A stretch of DNA of 64,000 bases from Halolactibacillus miurensis (GTDB lineage Bacteria > Bacillota > Bacilli > Bacillales > Amphibacillaceae). A program made the position numbers and the translations under genes. The notes beneath the pieces were generated by a model, which was given only the letters and a program-made list of their open reading frames with translations, was not told where the DNA came from and did no database searches. Below, one piece after another: positions 24,777-33,912 of this stretch (the first letter of the stretch is position 1; every line of letters begins with the position of its first letter). The stretch lies in the NCBI RefSeq assembly GCF_900116255.1, contig NZ_FPAI01000002.1, positions 145,349 through 209,348 of the forward strand, given 5' to 3'.

Positions 24777-26507
24777 TTGCTGAGGGAATTATCGATTAAA
24801 GATTTTGCGATTATTGATCAATTACAGATCCCATTTAAAGAAGGATTAACGGTCTTAACAGGAGAAACCGGTGCAGGTAAATCCATTATTATTGATGCGA
24901 TTCAATTATTAGCCGGTGGCAGAGGCTCGGTTGAATTTGTCAGACATGGCGCAAAAAAAGCTTCGTTAGAAGGGTTATTTACGATTGACAATCTAAAGCA
25001 CCCCGTCTATAAAATTGCTGAAAGCTATGGCGTTGAAATTGATGAAGAGATGATCATTCTTCACCGAACGATTTCACATTCAGGTAAAAGTATTTGTCGC
25101 GTGAATGGATCACTTGTCACACTAGCGATTTTAAAAGAATTTGGCCGGGTTTTAATTGATATTCATACGCAACACGAAACTCAATCGTTGATGAATCAAG
25201 AGCTGCATATTGACTTACTAGATTTGTTTGACCAAGAAGGTATTGGTCAAGCGTTATTGGAATATCAAGATATGTACCGTCAGTGGAAGATAATAAAAGA
25301 TCGCTTAATGCACTTACAGACGAATGAACAACAGATCATTCAGCGGTTAGATTTATTAACCTTCCAATTAAATGAACTGCAACAAGCTGAACTTGTGCCT
25401 GATGAAGACGTTGAGTTAAATGAAGAGCGAGAAAAACTGAGTCATGCTGAAAAAATATATGCGGGTGTGACAGAAGCTTATAAAGCGCTGTCAACTGAGC
25501 AACGAGCGAATGATTGGCTGGCGATGGCGCAGACATCACTATTAGATGCAAGTGAATTTGATACTGGCTTAGCAGAGGTTAAAAACACCTACATGGAAGC
25601 TTTTTATATGATTGAAGATGTGACCTACCAATTACGTGATTACTTAGATCAATTTGAATTCAATCCTGAGCGGTTAAATTTTATTGAGGCACGTTTAAAT
25701 GAGTTGCACCGTCTCATGCGCAAATACGGGACAAGCGTGAATGACATGTTAGAGTATCAAGCGAAAATTAGCGATGAGATTGATCAACTAGAAGACCGTG
25801 ACGGTTCGCTTACCCGACTGAAAAAAGAAGTCGAAGATAAAGTGCGTGATGCGGCACTTGAAGCAGAACATTTACATGATTTACGTATAAAAGCAAAAGA
25901 AGCATTAGAAATAGCGATCAGACAAGAATTAGCTGACCTTTATCTTGAAAAAGCCGATTTTCAAGTAGAAATCACGAAAAAACAAGACTTAAGTCAATTA
26001 AGAGAGGACTACATTGATCAAGTAAAAATAGCGCCAAATGGCAATGATCATGTTCAGTTTTTACTGTCAACAAATCCTGGTGAACCGATAAAACCGTTAA
26101 ATAAAGTCGCCTCTGGTGGCGAATTATCTCGAATTATGTTAGCATTAAAGAAAATTTTCGCAAAACATCAAGGTATGACTAGTGTGATTTTTGATGAAGT
26201 GGATACAGGTGTAAGCGGACGTGTCGCTCAGGCCATTGCCGAAAAAATCGGCTCGATTGCTGACGGTTCACAAGTGCTCTGTATTACGCACTTACCTCAA
26301 GTCGCCGCAATGGCAGATACACACATATTAATTGAAAAACAACAAACAGATCATCACACGTATACAACAGTAACTGAATTAGCTCTCGAGCAACGAACCG
26401 ATGAATTGGCTCGGATGATGACAGGGAAAGAAATTACTGATACGTCACGCGCGCATGCGCTATCACTTATCGATTATGCCACTGATTATAAGAAACAACG
26501 CGACTAA
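24777..26507 (+). CDS. recN: DNA repair protein RecN
   Basis: 576 residues, full length, SMC-like repair ATPase that acts at double-strand breaks. Walker A GETGAGKS at 29-36, long central coiled coil (about 160-390), then signature KVASGGELSRIMLALK and Walker B TSVIFDEVDTGVSG near the C-terminus. Starts with TTG at 24777, which gives the canonical N-terminus (LRELSIKDFAII). A terminator follows at once. Confidence 0.95.
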   Translation: MLRELSIKDFAIIDQLQIPFKEGLTVLTGETGAGKSIIIDAIQLLAGGRGSVEFVRHGAKKASLEGLFTIDNLKHPVYKIAESYGVEIDEEMIILHRTISHSGKSICRVNGSLVTLAILKEFGRVLIDIHTQHETQSLMNQELHIDLLDLFDQEGIGQALLEYQDMYRQWKIIKDRLMHLQTNEQQIIQRLDLLTFQLNELQQAELVPDEDVELNEEREKLSHAEKIYAGVTEAYKALSTEQRANDWLAMAQTSLLDASEFDTGLAEVKNTYMEAFYMIEDVTYQLRDYLDQFEFNPERLNFIEARLNELHRLMRKYGTSVNDMLEYQAKISDEIDQLEDRDGSLTRLKKEVEDKVRDAALEAEHLHDLRIKAKEALEIAIRQELADLYLEKADFQVEITKKQDLSQLREDYIDQVKIAPNGNDHVQFLLSTNPGEPIKPLNKVASGGELSRIMLALKKIFAKHQGMTSVIFDEVDTGVSGRVAQAIAEKIGSIADGSQVLCITHLPQVAAMADTHILIEKQQTDHHTYTTVTELALEQRTDELARMMTGKEITDTSRAHALSLIDYATDYKKQRD

Positions 26508-26508
26508 G

Positions 26509-26542
26509 CCTTATCACTCTAGTGGTAAGGTTTTTTTTTTTT
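26509..26542 (+). terminator. Terminator after recN
   Basis: CCTTATCAC / GTGGTAAGG stem (26509-26530) followed by twelve T. Confidence 0.9.
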
Positions 26543-26722
26543 AATGAAGGATGATGCACGAAAAAGCAGTATCCATCATGCCTGTAACGTTATTGTCTTC
26601 GACATATCTACGCTATTCTCATCTCTCTTAGTAATTCCTGCTAGCTTTACTTAACATTACAATGAGTACAACACGTCATTTTGACGTAAGCTAGTCGTAT
26701 CAAATTGAAAGGAGAGGATGAC

Positions 26723-27886
26723 ATGATCAAACGTTTAAATTTAGCACTCTTTGTTTTTTTAACGGTGCTAACCATGGTGTTTCCAATGGCTTTAACGATT
26801 CATGCGGAAAGTCTGCCACGGTCCCAATTAAGTCAAAAAAATGAAAAGGAGGCAGGAACATTTACGGTTGTTGATGTGACTTTAGCTCAAAATGATGTAC
26901 CGGCATTAACAACCAAGGTGAGACAAATAAGCCAACAACTTATTCCTTCAGGACAATCGATTGGCATGCAAATTGAAGGCAGTGGGGTAGTTATTGTTGG
27001 ATTTGAAGAATTATCCTACAATAACGAAAAAGTCTCACCAGCAAAAGACGCTGGTTGTGAAGTTGGTGATATTATTGTATCCATCAACGGAACAGATATA
27101 CGAAAAATGTCTGATGTCACGACATCTTTAAAAGCGTTACCTGAAGAAAAAGACTTAACAATGGAATTATTAAGAAAAGGAGAAAAAATCGCGATTCATT
27201 TAACACCCATCCAAGATGATCAAGATGTATCACGACTGGGTCTGTTAATCCAAGACCAGTTATCAGGTGTTGGTACACTGACGTATATTGATCCTGAAAC
27301 AAAGAGTTATGGTGGTTTAGGTCATAATATTTATCCGTTAGATCAACAAACAGAGAATGTGGAGGAAGGTTTGATTTTTTACTCATTTGTTGATCGGATA
27401 AATAAAAGTGCCAAAAATGAACCAGGAGAAAAAGAAGCGCATTTTTTGGCTGAAAAAGGTGTATTAGGTGCCATTCGTCAACACTCAGTGTTTGGTATAT
27501 TTGGTGAATTAACCGAAGTCAATGGTGCCATTCTCGGGTTAGATCCCATACCTGTCGCTAAACCGAGTGAGGTTGAAGTTGGACCAGCTGAATTTCTCAC
27601 GGTTATTTCAGGTGAGAAAATCGAACGCTTTACGTGTGAAGTGATTGATGTGTCCGAACAAACGACACCAGCGATTAAAAGTTTTATTATTAAGTTGACC
27701 GATGAACGCCTGATTGAAAAAACAGGCGGAATTGTGCAAGGGATGAGTGGTAGTCCGATTATTCAAAATGGAAAGCTGATTGGTGCAGTGACGCATGTGT
27801 TTGTCAACGATCCACTAAAAGGATATGGCGTCCATTTAGAATGGATGTTAAGTGTCCAACAACAACATCAAGAAGAAGCAGCATAA
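26723..27886 (+). CDS. spoIVB: SpoIVB serine peptidase (S55)
   Basis: 387 residues. Forespore-secreted protease that triggers pro-sigma-K processing by cleaving SpoIVFA. N-terminal membrane or signal segment (about 8-28), a PDZ domain (about 85-155) and the S55 peptidase domain, with the catalytic serine in QGMSGSPIIQNGK and a histidine in GLGHNIYP. The ATG at 26723 follows AAAGGAGAGG. Precedes spo0A as in all Bacillus. A little shorter than the B. subtilis protein (425). Confidence 0.94.
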   Translation: MIKRLNLALFVFLTVLTMVFPMALTIHAESLPRSQLSQKNEKEAGTFTVVDVTLAQNDVPALTTKVRQISQQLIPSGQSIGMQIEGSGVVIVGFEELSYNNEKVSPAKDAGCEVGDIIVSINGTDIRKMSDVTTSLKALPEEKDLTMELLRKGEKIAIHLTPIQDDQDVSRLGLLIQDQLSGVGTLTYIDPETKSYGGLGHNIYPLDQQTENVEEGLIFYSFVDRINKSAKNEPGEKEAHFLAEKGVLGAIRQHSVFGIFGELTEVNGAILGLDPIPVAKPSEVEVGPAEFLTVISGEKIERFTCEVIDVSEQTTPAIKSFIIKLTDERLIEKTGGIVQGMSGSPIIQNGKLIGAVTHVFVNDPLKGYGVHLEWMLSVQQQHQEEAA

Positions 27887-27890
27887 TAGA

Positions 27891-27920
27891 AATAGACAAG
27901 CCACATGGCTTGTCTATTTT
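27891..27920 (+). terminator. Terminator after spoIVB
   Basis: AATAGACAAGCC / GGCTTGTCTATT stem with a 4-base loop and a T run, 27891-27920. Confidence 0.88.
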
Positions 27921-27927
27921 TGTCGAA
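27921..27927 (+). promoter_or_regulatory. Spo0A box 1 upstream of spo0A
   Basis: TGTCGAA, a perfect match to the core 0A-box (TGNCGAA), directly behind the spoIVB terminator. Confidence 0.6.
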
Positions 27928-27972
27928 TAGTTACTTCTTTTAGCAAGTTTTAGGAAGTTTATTAAAAGATGC

Positions 27973-27998
27973 AGGAATTTCATTCGCGATGTCGAAAT
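27973..27998 (+). promoter_or_regulatory. Sigma-H-type promoter of spo0A
   Basis: GCAGGAATT (from 27971) and GTCGAAAT (27991-27998) separated by 11 bases resemble the sigma-H pattern (RNAGGAWWW, N11-12, RNNGAAT). B. subtilis spo0A also has a sigma-H sporulation promoter. Confidence 0.55.
27990..27996 (+). promoter_or_regulatory. Spo0A box 2, overlapping the spo0A promoter -10 region
   Basis: A second exact TGTCGAA, 69 bases after the first and overlapping the sigma-H -10 element, which would suit autoregulation by phosphorylated Spo0A. Confidence 0.55.
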
Positions 27999-28036
27999 TA
28001 ACATGTGGTTTACATCGTAAAAAGGAGGAAAAAGTG

Positions 28037-28816
28037 ATGAAACAAACAGAAGTGGTGTTTATTGATGATAATCTGGCTTTAACAGAGATGCTTGAAGAAT
28101 ATTTCTCTGAAAGACAAGGTTATGATGTGTTAGGCGTTGCCAATAATGGTGAAGAAGGTGTCCAGCTAGTCAAAGACATGGAACCAGATGTCGTGTTATT
28201 AGATATTATTATGCCACAAATGGACGGTATTAGTGTGCTGGAAGCGATTCAATCGATGCGCTTGAAGAAGAAGCCACAGGTCATTATGTTGACGGCATTT
28301 GGTCAAGAAGATGTGATGAAGCGAGCGAGTGAATTAGGCGCGAGTTATTTTATCCTTAAGCCGTTTGACTTTGAGCAGTTAGAGCATAAAATTCAAGCGG
28401 TTCAAGGTTTTAATGAAATGAAACGCAATACAAGCAAATTACCAGACCATAACCGTAAAACATTTGATTTAGAAGCAAGTATTACCAATATTATTCATGA
28501 AGTCGGTGTTCCAGCTCATATTAAAGGTTATATGTATTTACGTGAAGCCATTACGATGATTTTTCATGATATCGAATTACTAGGCTCCATTACGAAAATT
28601 TTGTATCCGGATATCGCCAAAAAATTTAATACAACACCTTCGCGAGTGGAACGTGCGATTAGACACGCGATTGAAGTGGCTTGGGCAAGGGGGAATATCG
28701 ATTCAATCACAGATTTATTCGGTTATACCGTTCATGCGAATAAGGCGAAACCGACCAATTCTGAATTTATTGCGATGGTCGCGGATCATTTGCGTTTAAA
28801 ATATAAAGCTAGTTAG
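28037..28816 (+). CDS. spo0A: Sporulation master response regulator Spo0A
   Basis: 259 residues. Receiver domain (1-125) with the acidic pocket near Asp10-Asp11 and phosphorylation site Asp56 (VVLLDIIMP), then the sporulation-specific DNA-binding domain with the recognition helix [17 protein letters not shown]. The ATG at 28037 follows AAGGAGG. It lies directly after spoIVB as in all sporulating bacilli. Close to the B. subtilis length (267). Confidence 0.97.
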   Translation: MKQTEVVFIDDNLALTEMLEEYFSERQGYDVLGVANNGEEGVQLVKDMEPDVVLLDIIMPQMDGISVLEAIQSMRLKKKPQVIMLTAFGQEDVMKRASELGASYFILKPFDFEQLEHKIQAVQGFNEMKRNTSKLPDHNRKTFDLEASITNIIHEVGVPAHIKGYMYLREAITMIFHDIELLGSITKILYPDIAKKFNTTPSRVERAIRHAIEVAWARGNIDSITDLFGYTVHANKAKPTNSEFIAMVADHLRLKYKAS

Positions 28817-28925
28817 TCGGGTGCTACATAAAAAAATTCAAATAATCTGAATTTTACTATAACAATTTCTGCGCATATATGATAATATTTATACTATTAT
28901 AAAGATTATTGGAGATGTTAAAGAG

Positions 28926-30278
28926 ATGAAAGTAGCAAAATTCGGGGGAAGTTCAGTCGCAAATGCTGAGCAATTAAAAAAAGTAGCCAATATTATTCAA
29001 GCAGATGACGATCGACGTATCATTGTCGTCTCTGCGCCGGGAAAAAGAAATAGTGATGATATGAAAGTCACTGATTTACTCATTGAACTAGGGGAGGCGT
29101 ATCGTCTCGGTCAATCACATGAGGCGCCACTTCAAAATGTATTAGATCGTTTTGATGCCATTTTAGAAGAACTACAGCTATCGAAAGTTGTGTTAGCGGA
29201 TATTCAGTCGCAAGTAGAAAAAATCTTTAACGATGGTAATGATCTTGCTTCAAAACTCGATGCCATTAAAGCCATTGGAGAAGACTCGCTTGCTAAAATA
29301 TTAAGCGAATACTTACAATCATTAGGTATTCACGCTCGTTATGTTAATCCAAAAGAAGCGGGTCTCATTTTAAGTGATCAACCTGGTAGTGCTCAAATCC
29401 TAGATGAGAGCTTTGAGCTGATTCATCGGTTACGAGACAGTGAAGACATTGCTGTCATTCCAGGCTTTTTCGGATATACTAAAGAAGGGAAATTAGTCAC
29501 TTTCTCTCGCGGAGGCAGTGATATAACCGGTTCGATTGTCGCAGCGGGTGTGAAAGCTGATTTATATGAGAATTTCACCGATGTTGACTCTGTTTATTGT
29601 GTGAACCCCCAGATTGTCAATAATCCAAAAGAAATTACGTCGTTGACGTATAAAGAAATGCGTGAATTATCCTATGCAGGCTTTTCAGTCTTCCATGCCG
29701 AAGCACTCATTCCAGCTTTTAAAGAAAAGATTCCTGTCTGTATCAAAAATACGAATAACCCAACTGCCAAAGGCACAATGATTGTTAGTGAGAAAAAAGA
29801 TGTGAATCAAGCCGTTGTTGGTATTGCGAGTGACGCAGGGTTTGTGAGTCTATATGTAAGTAAGTATTTAATGAACCGCGAAATTGGTTTTGGCCGACGG
29901 TTACTTAATATCTTAGAAGATGAAGGCATTTCATTTGAACATACGCCTTCAGGAATTGATGATTTATCCGTTATTATTCGAGCGAATCAACTGACAGAAG
30001 AAAAAGAAGCGATTGTCATTAACCGAATCAATAAAGAACTAAAACCCGATACAGTTTATATTGACCGCGGTCTTGCGCTTATTATGATTGTTGGTGAGGG
30101 CATGCATAGCTTTGTAGGAACCGCCGCAAAAGCGACAAAAGCTTTTGAAGAAGCCCATGTTAATTTAGAGATGATCAATCAAGGATCTTCAGAGGTATCG
30201 ATGATGTTTGGTATTAAAGAAGAGGGTGTGAATCGCGCGGTTCAATCACTCTACAAAGTATTTTTTGAAAACAATTAA
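28926..30278 (+). CDS. Aspartokinase (YclM/ThrD type)
   Basis: 450 residues. Phosphorylates aspartate for lysine, threonine and methionine synthesis. Amino acid kinase domain with KFGGSS at 5-10 and FSRGGSDITGSI near residue 200, followed by C-terminal ACT domains (about 300-450). The uninterrupted long form is most like B. subtilis aspartokinase III (YclM) rather than the LysC type with internal start. No lysine riboswitch is visible in the 110 bases before it. In B. subtilis this gene is elsewhere; its place between spo0A and bkd is a local difference. Confidence 0.9.
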   Translation: MKVAKFGGSSVANAEQLKKVANIIQADDDRRIIVVSAPGKRNSDDMKVTDLLIELGEAYRLGQSHEAPLQNVLDRFDAILEELQLSKVVLADIQSQVEKIFNDGNDLASKLDAIKAIGEDSLAKILSEYLQSLGIHARYVNPKEAGLILSDQPGSAQILDESFELIHRLRDSEDIAVIPGFFGYTKEGKLVTFSRGGSDITGSIVAAGVKADLYENFTDVDSVYCVNPQIVNNPKEITSLTYKEMRELSYAGFSVFHAEALIPAFKEKIPVCIKNTNNPTAKGTMIVSEKKDVNQAVVGIASDAGFVSLYVSKYLMNREIGFGRRLLNILEDEGISFEHTPSGIDDLSVIIRANQLTEEKEAIVINRINKELKPDTVYIDRGLALIMIVGEGMHSFVGTAAKATKAFEEAHVNLEMINQGSSEVSMMFGIKEEGVNRAVQSLYKVFFENN

Positions 30279-30297
30279 ATGTAAGCTGATGTGAAAG

Positions 30298-30337
30298 ACA
30301 TCCGTCTGTCCTAATAGGAATAGACGGATGTTTTTTT
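30298..30337 (+). terminator. Terminator after the aspartokinase gene
   Basis: ACATCCGTCT (30298-30307) pairs with AGACGGATGT (30322-30331), then seven or more T. Confidence 0.88.
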
Positions 30338-30402
30338 GCCGTTAATAGCTTGAAAAGTGATTGTTATATAACCAGGTACTAATATCTAATTATAATTACA
30401 TC

Positions 30403-30431
30403 TTGAAAATTATATAATAAAGCGCTATGAT
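30403..30431 (+). promoter_or_regulatory. Sigma-A promoter of the bkd operon
   Basis: TTGAAA at 30403-30408 and TATGAT at 30426-30431 with a 17-base spacer. No sigma-54 (-24/-12) motif is present, unlike B. subtilis bkd, which is SigL-dependent. Confidence 0.65.
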
Positions 30432-30479
30432 GAAACATGTATGAGGTGCTATAAATCTTATATTAAAAGGAGTCTTTTT

Positions 30480-31895
30480 ATGTCAAAAAATTATGACCTA
30501 GTCATACTGGGTGGTGGTATGGGTGGCTATATATCTGCGATTCATGCCCGACAATTAGGTAAAACTGTCGCCTTAGTAGAGAAAGAAAAGTTAGGTGGGA
30601 CCTGCCTTCATAAAGGGTGTATCCCAACAAAAGCACTACTAAAGAGCGCAGAAGTATTTCAAACAGTAAAAAAATGTGGGCGTTTTGGTGTGAAGGTAAA
30701 AGAACTTGCTTTAAATTACGTTGAAGCATTCGAACGCAAAAATAACGTCGTTGATAAATTGTATCAGGGGGTACAACAGTTGATGAAAAAACATCGAGTA
30801 GATGTGTATAAAGGCGTGGCCAGGTTGCTCGGTCCGTCGATTTTTTCTCCAATGGCTGGTGCCGTCTCAGTAGAAATGGAAGACGCGAATGAAACATTAA
30901 TAGGGAAGAATGTTTTAATTGCGACAGGCGCACGGCCGAGAGAAGTGAGTCAATTACCCATTGATCATCAACACATCTTAACGTCCGATGATTTACTTGA
31001 CCTTGATGACTTACCGACATCGCTTACGATTGTGGGTGGGGGTGTGATTGGTGTGGAGTGGGCATCGATGATGCTTGACTTTGATGTACCGGTTACGCTG
31101 ATTGAACGAGAAGGAGCACTGTTACCTGGGTTTGATCACGATATTCAACAAGAAGTGTTAAATCAATTAAAACAACGCGGCTTAACCGTGCATCTAAATG
31201 CTAATGTGACCGACACGAAAGTACAGGAAGACACATGTGTTTTGACAGGCATGAAAGACGATGAAACATTTACCGTATCATCAAGTCATGTACTTGTCAG
31301 TGTCGGACGGGTGGCTAATACCGACCAACTCGGTCTTAGTAATACGAATATTACGACCGACAAGGTGGGTTTTATCGAGGTGAATGAACATTTTCAAACA
31401 AAAGAGTCACATATTTATGCTGTTGGGGATTGTATCGGTGGCAAACAACTCGCACATGTGGCCAGTGCCGAAGGAAAGCTCGCGGTTAAGCATATGTTTG
31501 ATGAAAAAGTTGATTTAACCCCACTTCACTATATTCCTAGCTGTGTCTATGCTTCACCAGAAGTAGCCACCGTCGGTTTAACTGAAGAAGAAGCGAAAAA
31601 TCAGTTTGCGGATGTGAAAACAGTAAAGTTTCCATTCCAAGCAATAGGAAAAGCGATTATTTCAGATGAGACAAATGGGTTTGTAAAGCTAGTGATTGAT
31701 CAACAAACACGCGATTGTCTTGGTGTTTCTATTATTGGCGAAAAGGCAACAGAACTCATTTCTGAAGCGGGAATGGCACTCGTATTAAATGCATCCATTG
31801 ATGAATTAGGGGAGACGGTACACCCGCATCCTTCATTATCTGAAGCAATCGCAGAAGCTAGTCTTTTAGCAATGGATCAACCGGTGCATATTTAG
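30480..31895 (+). CDS. lpdV: Dihydrolipoyl dehydrogenase (E3), branched-chain type
   Basis: 471 residues. Flavoprotein that reoxidises the dihydrolipoyl arm of E2 with NAD+. FAD motif VILGGGMGGYISAIHA at about 8-23, redox pair Cys42-Cys47 (GGTCLHKGCIP), NAD motif VGGGVIGVEWASMM, and the C-terminal His-Glu pair in HPHPSLSEA. The ATG at 30480 follows AAAAGGAG. First gene of an E3-E1alpha-E1beta-E2 operon, the same order as B. subtilis lpdV-bkdAA-bkdAB-bkdB. Confidence 0.94.
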   Translation: MSKNYDLVILGGGMGGYISAIHARQLGKTVALVEKEKLGGTCLHKGCIPTKALLKSAEVFQTVKKCGRFGVKVKELALNYVEAFERKNNVVDKLYQGVQQLMKKHRVDVYKGVARLLGPSIFSPMAGAVSVEMEDANETLIGKNVLIATGARPREVSQLPIDHQHILTSDDLLDLDDLPTSLTIVGGGVIGVEWASMMLDFDVPVTLIEREGALLPGFDHDIQQEVLNQLKQRGLTVHLNANVTDTKVQEDTCVLTGMKDDETFTVSSSHVLVSVGRVANTDQLGLSNTNITTDKVGFIEVNEHFQTKESHIYAVGDCIGGKQLAHVASAEGKLAVKHMFDEKVDLTPLHYIPSCVYASPEVATVGLTEEEAKNQFADVKTVKFPFQAIGKAIISDETNGFVKLVIDQQTRDCLGVSIIGEKATELISEAGMALVLNASIDELGETVHPHPSLSEAIAEASLLAMDQPVHI

Positions 31896-31917
31896 CATGT
31901 TGAAGGAGGATGACACG

Positions 31918-32901
31918 ATGTCAGAAAAAAATCAAATATTAACAGATCGACAGCTATTAGATATGTTTTATTATATGTTATTAGCAAGACGCAGTGATGA
32001 GCGGATGTGGTTACTGAACCGTTCAGGGAAAATTCCCTTTGTCGTCTCATGTCAAGGACAAGAAGCGATGCAAGTTGCGAGTAGTTTTGCCTTAGCAAAA
32101 GGTGTTGACTATACCGCCCCATATTACCGCGATGTAGGTGTTGTGTTGACGATGGGCATGACCGTTAAAGAGTTATTTTTACAAGCTTTCGCAAAAGCAG
32201 AAGATCCTAATTCGGGTGGTAGACAAATGCCAGGGCACTTTGGTCACCGAAAATTGAATATGCTGTCAGGATCATCTCCAGTGACAACACAGGTACCCCA
32301 TGCTGTCGGTATGGCCCTTGCATTAAAGATGAAACAACAACCGGCTGTCAGCTTTGTGACACTTGGAGAAGGCTCTAGTAACCAAGGTGATTTTCATGAA
32401 GGTTTAAACTTTGCGAGTGTCCATGATTTGCCTGTCATCGTTATGGTTGAGAATAATCAATATGCCATCTCTTGTGGGATTGAGCAACAAGTGAATTGCG
32501 CAAAAATTTCTGACCGCGCCCTCGGTTATGGTATTCACGGTGAGACGGTTGATGGGAATGATCCAGTTGCTGTTTATACAGCCGTAAAAGCAGCAAGAGA
32601 AAGAGCGTTAAACGGAGAAGGACCATCATTGATTGAGGCAGTCGGTTACCGTTTAACACCACACTCAAGTGATGATAATGATTTAACATACCGTACGAAA
32701 GAAGAAGTTAACGCTGCAAAGGAAAAAGATGGTTTGATTATCTTTAGACAACAATTAAAAAAACAAGGGATTTTAACCGATGAACTCGAATCAGGTTACG
32801 AATCAAAAATTAAAGCTTTAATAGATGAGGCAACAACCTACGCAGATGAGGCACCGTATGCCGATGAACAGACATTATTTGATGGTGTGTATCACCAATA
32901 G
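31918..32901 (+). CDS. bkdAA: Branched-chain 2-oxoacid dehydrogenase E1 alpha subunit
   Basis: 327 residues. Thiamine diphosphate-dependent decarboxylase subunit; the ThDP/Mg2+ motif runs from GEGSSNQGDFHEGLNFA to MVENN. In the complex it makes isobutyryl-, isovaleryl- and 2-methylbutyryl-CoA, primers for branched fatty acids. The ATG at 31918 follows AAGGAGGA. The specificity call rests on similarity and operon order; an acetoin or pyruvate complex is less likely. Confidence 0.9.
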   Translation: MSEKNQILTDRQLLDMFYYMLLARRSDERMWLLNRSGKIPFVVSCQGQEAMQVASSFALAKGVDYTAPYYRDVGVVLTMGMTVKELFLQAFAKAEDPNSGGRQMPGHFGHRKLNMLSGSSPVTTQVPHAVGMALALKMKQQPAVSFVTLGEGSSNQGDFHEGLNFASVHDLPVIVMVENNQYAISCGIEQQVNCAKISDRALGYGIHGETVDGNDPVAVYTAVKAARERALNGEGPSLIEAVGYRLTPHSSDDNDLTYRTKEEVNAAKEKDGLIIFRQQLKKQGILTDELESGYESKIKALIDEATTYADEAPYADEQTLFDGVYHQ

Positions 32902-32912
32902 GAGGGTTCAAT

Positions 32913-33896
32913 ATGACAGTGATGTCTTATATAGAAGCGATCAATCGTGCAATGAAGGAAGAAATGCGTCGAGACGATGATGTATTTCTACTAGGAGAGG
33001 ACGTCGGTAAACGTGGTGGCGTCTTTCGAGCAAGTGAAGGATTATATGAAGAATTTGGAGAAGCTAGGGTCATCGATACACCTCTAGCTGAATCGGCGAT
33101 TGTAGGTGTGGGAATTGGTGCAAGTATGTACGGCATGAAACCTATTGCTGAAATCCAATTCGTTGATTTTATTTTACCAGCCGTCAATCAAATCATTTCA
33201 GAGGCTGCTAAAATGCGCTACCGTTCAAATAATGATTGGAGTTGTCCGATCACTATTCGGGCCCCATACGGTGGCGGCGTTCACGGGGCGTTGTATCATT
33301 CGCAGTCACTTGAAGCTCTATTTGCTTCACAACCGGGCTTGAAAATCGTCATGCCATCTTCACCAAAGGATGCCTTAGGTTTATTAAAAGCCGCTATTAG
33401 AGATCCTGATCCAGTGCTGTATTTTGAACATAAAAAGGCATATCGCTTACTAAAAGAAGATATTCCAGATGAAGAAGTCTTGATCGAAATTGGCAAGGCC
33501 AATACCGTTAGAGAAGGTGATGACTTAACCGTTATTACGTATGGCTTATGTGTTGAGTTTAGTAAAAAAGCAGCCGAAAAGCTAGCAACACAAGGCTACG
33601 AGGTCGAACTGGTAGATTTACGTACGGTCTATCCATTAGATGAACAAGCCATTATTGAGGCGGCCAAAAAAACAGGTAAAGTCTTACTGATCACGGAAGA
33701 TAATAAAGAAGGCAGTATCATTAGTGAGGTTTCAGCGATTATTGCGGAACATTGTTTGTTTGACCTCGATGCGCCTATTTTTAGATTAGCGGCACCGAAT
33801 GTACCAGCCATGCCTTATGCGCCCCCACTAGAAAAAGCGTTTATGGTCAGTGAGGACAAAGTGTATGAAAAAATGTTAGAAGTCGCCCAGTACTAG
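32913..33896 (+). CDS. bkdAB: Branched-chain 2-oxoacid dehydrogenase E1 beta subunit
   Basis: 327 residues, transketolase-type pyrimidine-binding and C-terminal domains (SYIEAINRAMKEEM start, LGEDVGKRGGVFRASEGL, GVGIGASMYGMKPIAEIQF). Pairs with BkdAA to form the E1 heterotetramer. The ATG is 7 bases after GGAGG. Starts 11 bases after bkdAA. Confidence 0.93.
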   Translation: MTVMSYIEAINRAMKEEMRRDDDVFLLGEDVGKRGGVFRASEGLYEEFGEARVIDTPLAESAIVGVGIGASMYGMKPIAEIQFVDFILPAVNQIISEAAKMRYRSNNDWSCPITIRAPYGGGVHGALYHSQSLEALFASQPGLKIVMPSSPKDALGLLKAAIRDPDPVLYFEHKKAYRLLKEDIPDEEVLIEIGKANTVREGDDLTVITYGLCVEFSKKAAEKLATQGYEVELVDLRTVYPLDEQAIIEAAKKTGKVLLITEDNKEGSIISEVSAIIAEHCLFDLDAPIFRLAAPNVPAMPYAPPLEKAFMVSEDKVYEKMLEVAQY

Positions 33897-33912
33897 TAGA
33901 GGAGGGAAAACC

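Noticed and set aside
26573..26602. TGTAAC followed by CGAC upstream of spoIVB as an ECF promoter
   Set aside because: The spacing is only 11 bases, too short for an ECF promoter.
28817..28925. Lysine riboswitch or attenuator before the aspartokinase gene
   Set aside because: The interval is too short and AT-rich and has none of the conserved lysine-riboswitch blocks.
30338..30479. Sigma-54 (-24/-12) promoter for bkd as in B. subtilis
   Set aside because: No TGGCAC-N5-TTGCA-like element is present; a good sigma-A promoter is.
30502..31020. Long 172-codon frame antisense to lpdV
   Set aside because: It lies wholly opposite a well-supported gene, has no ribosome site and no recognisable domain; codon-structure shadow.
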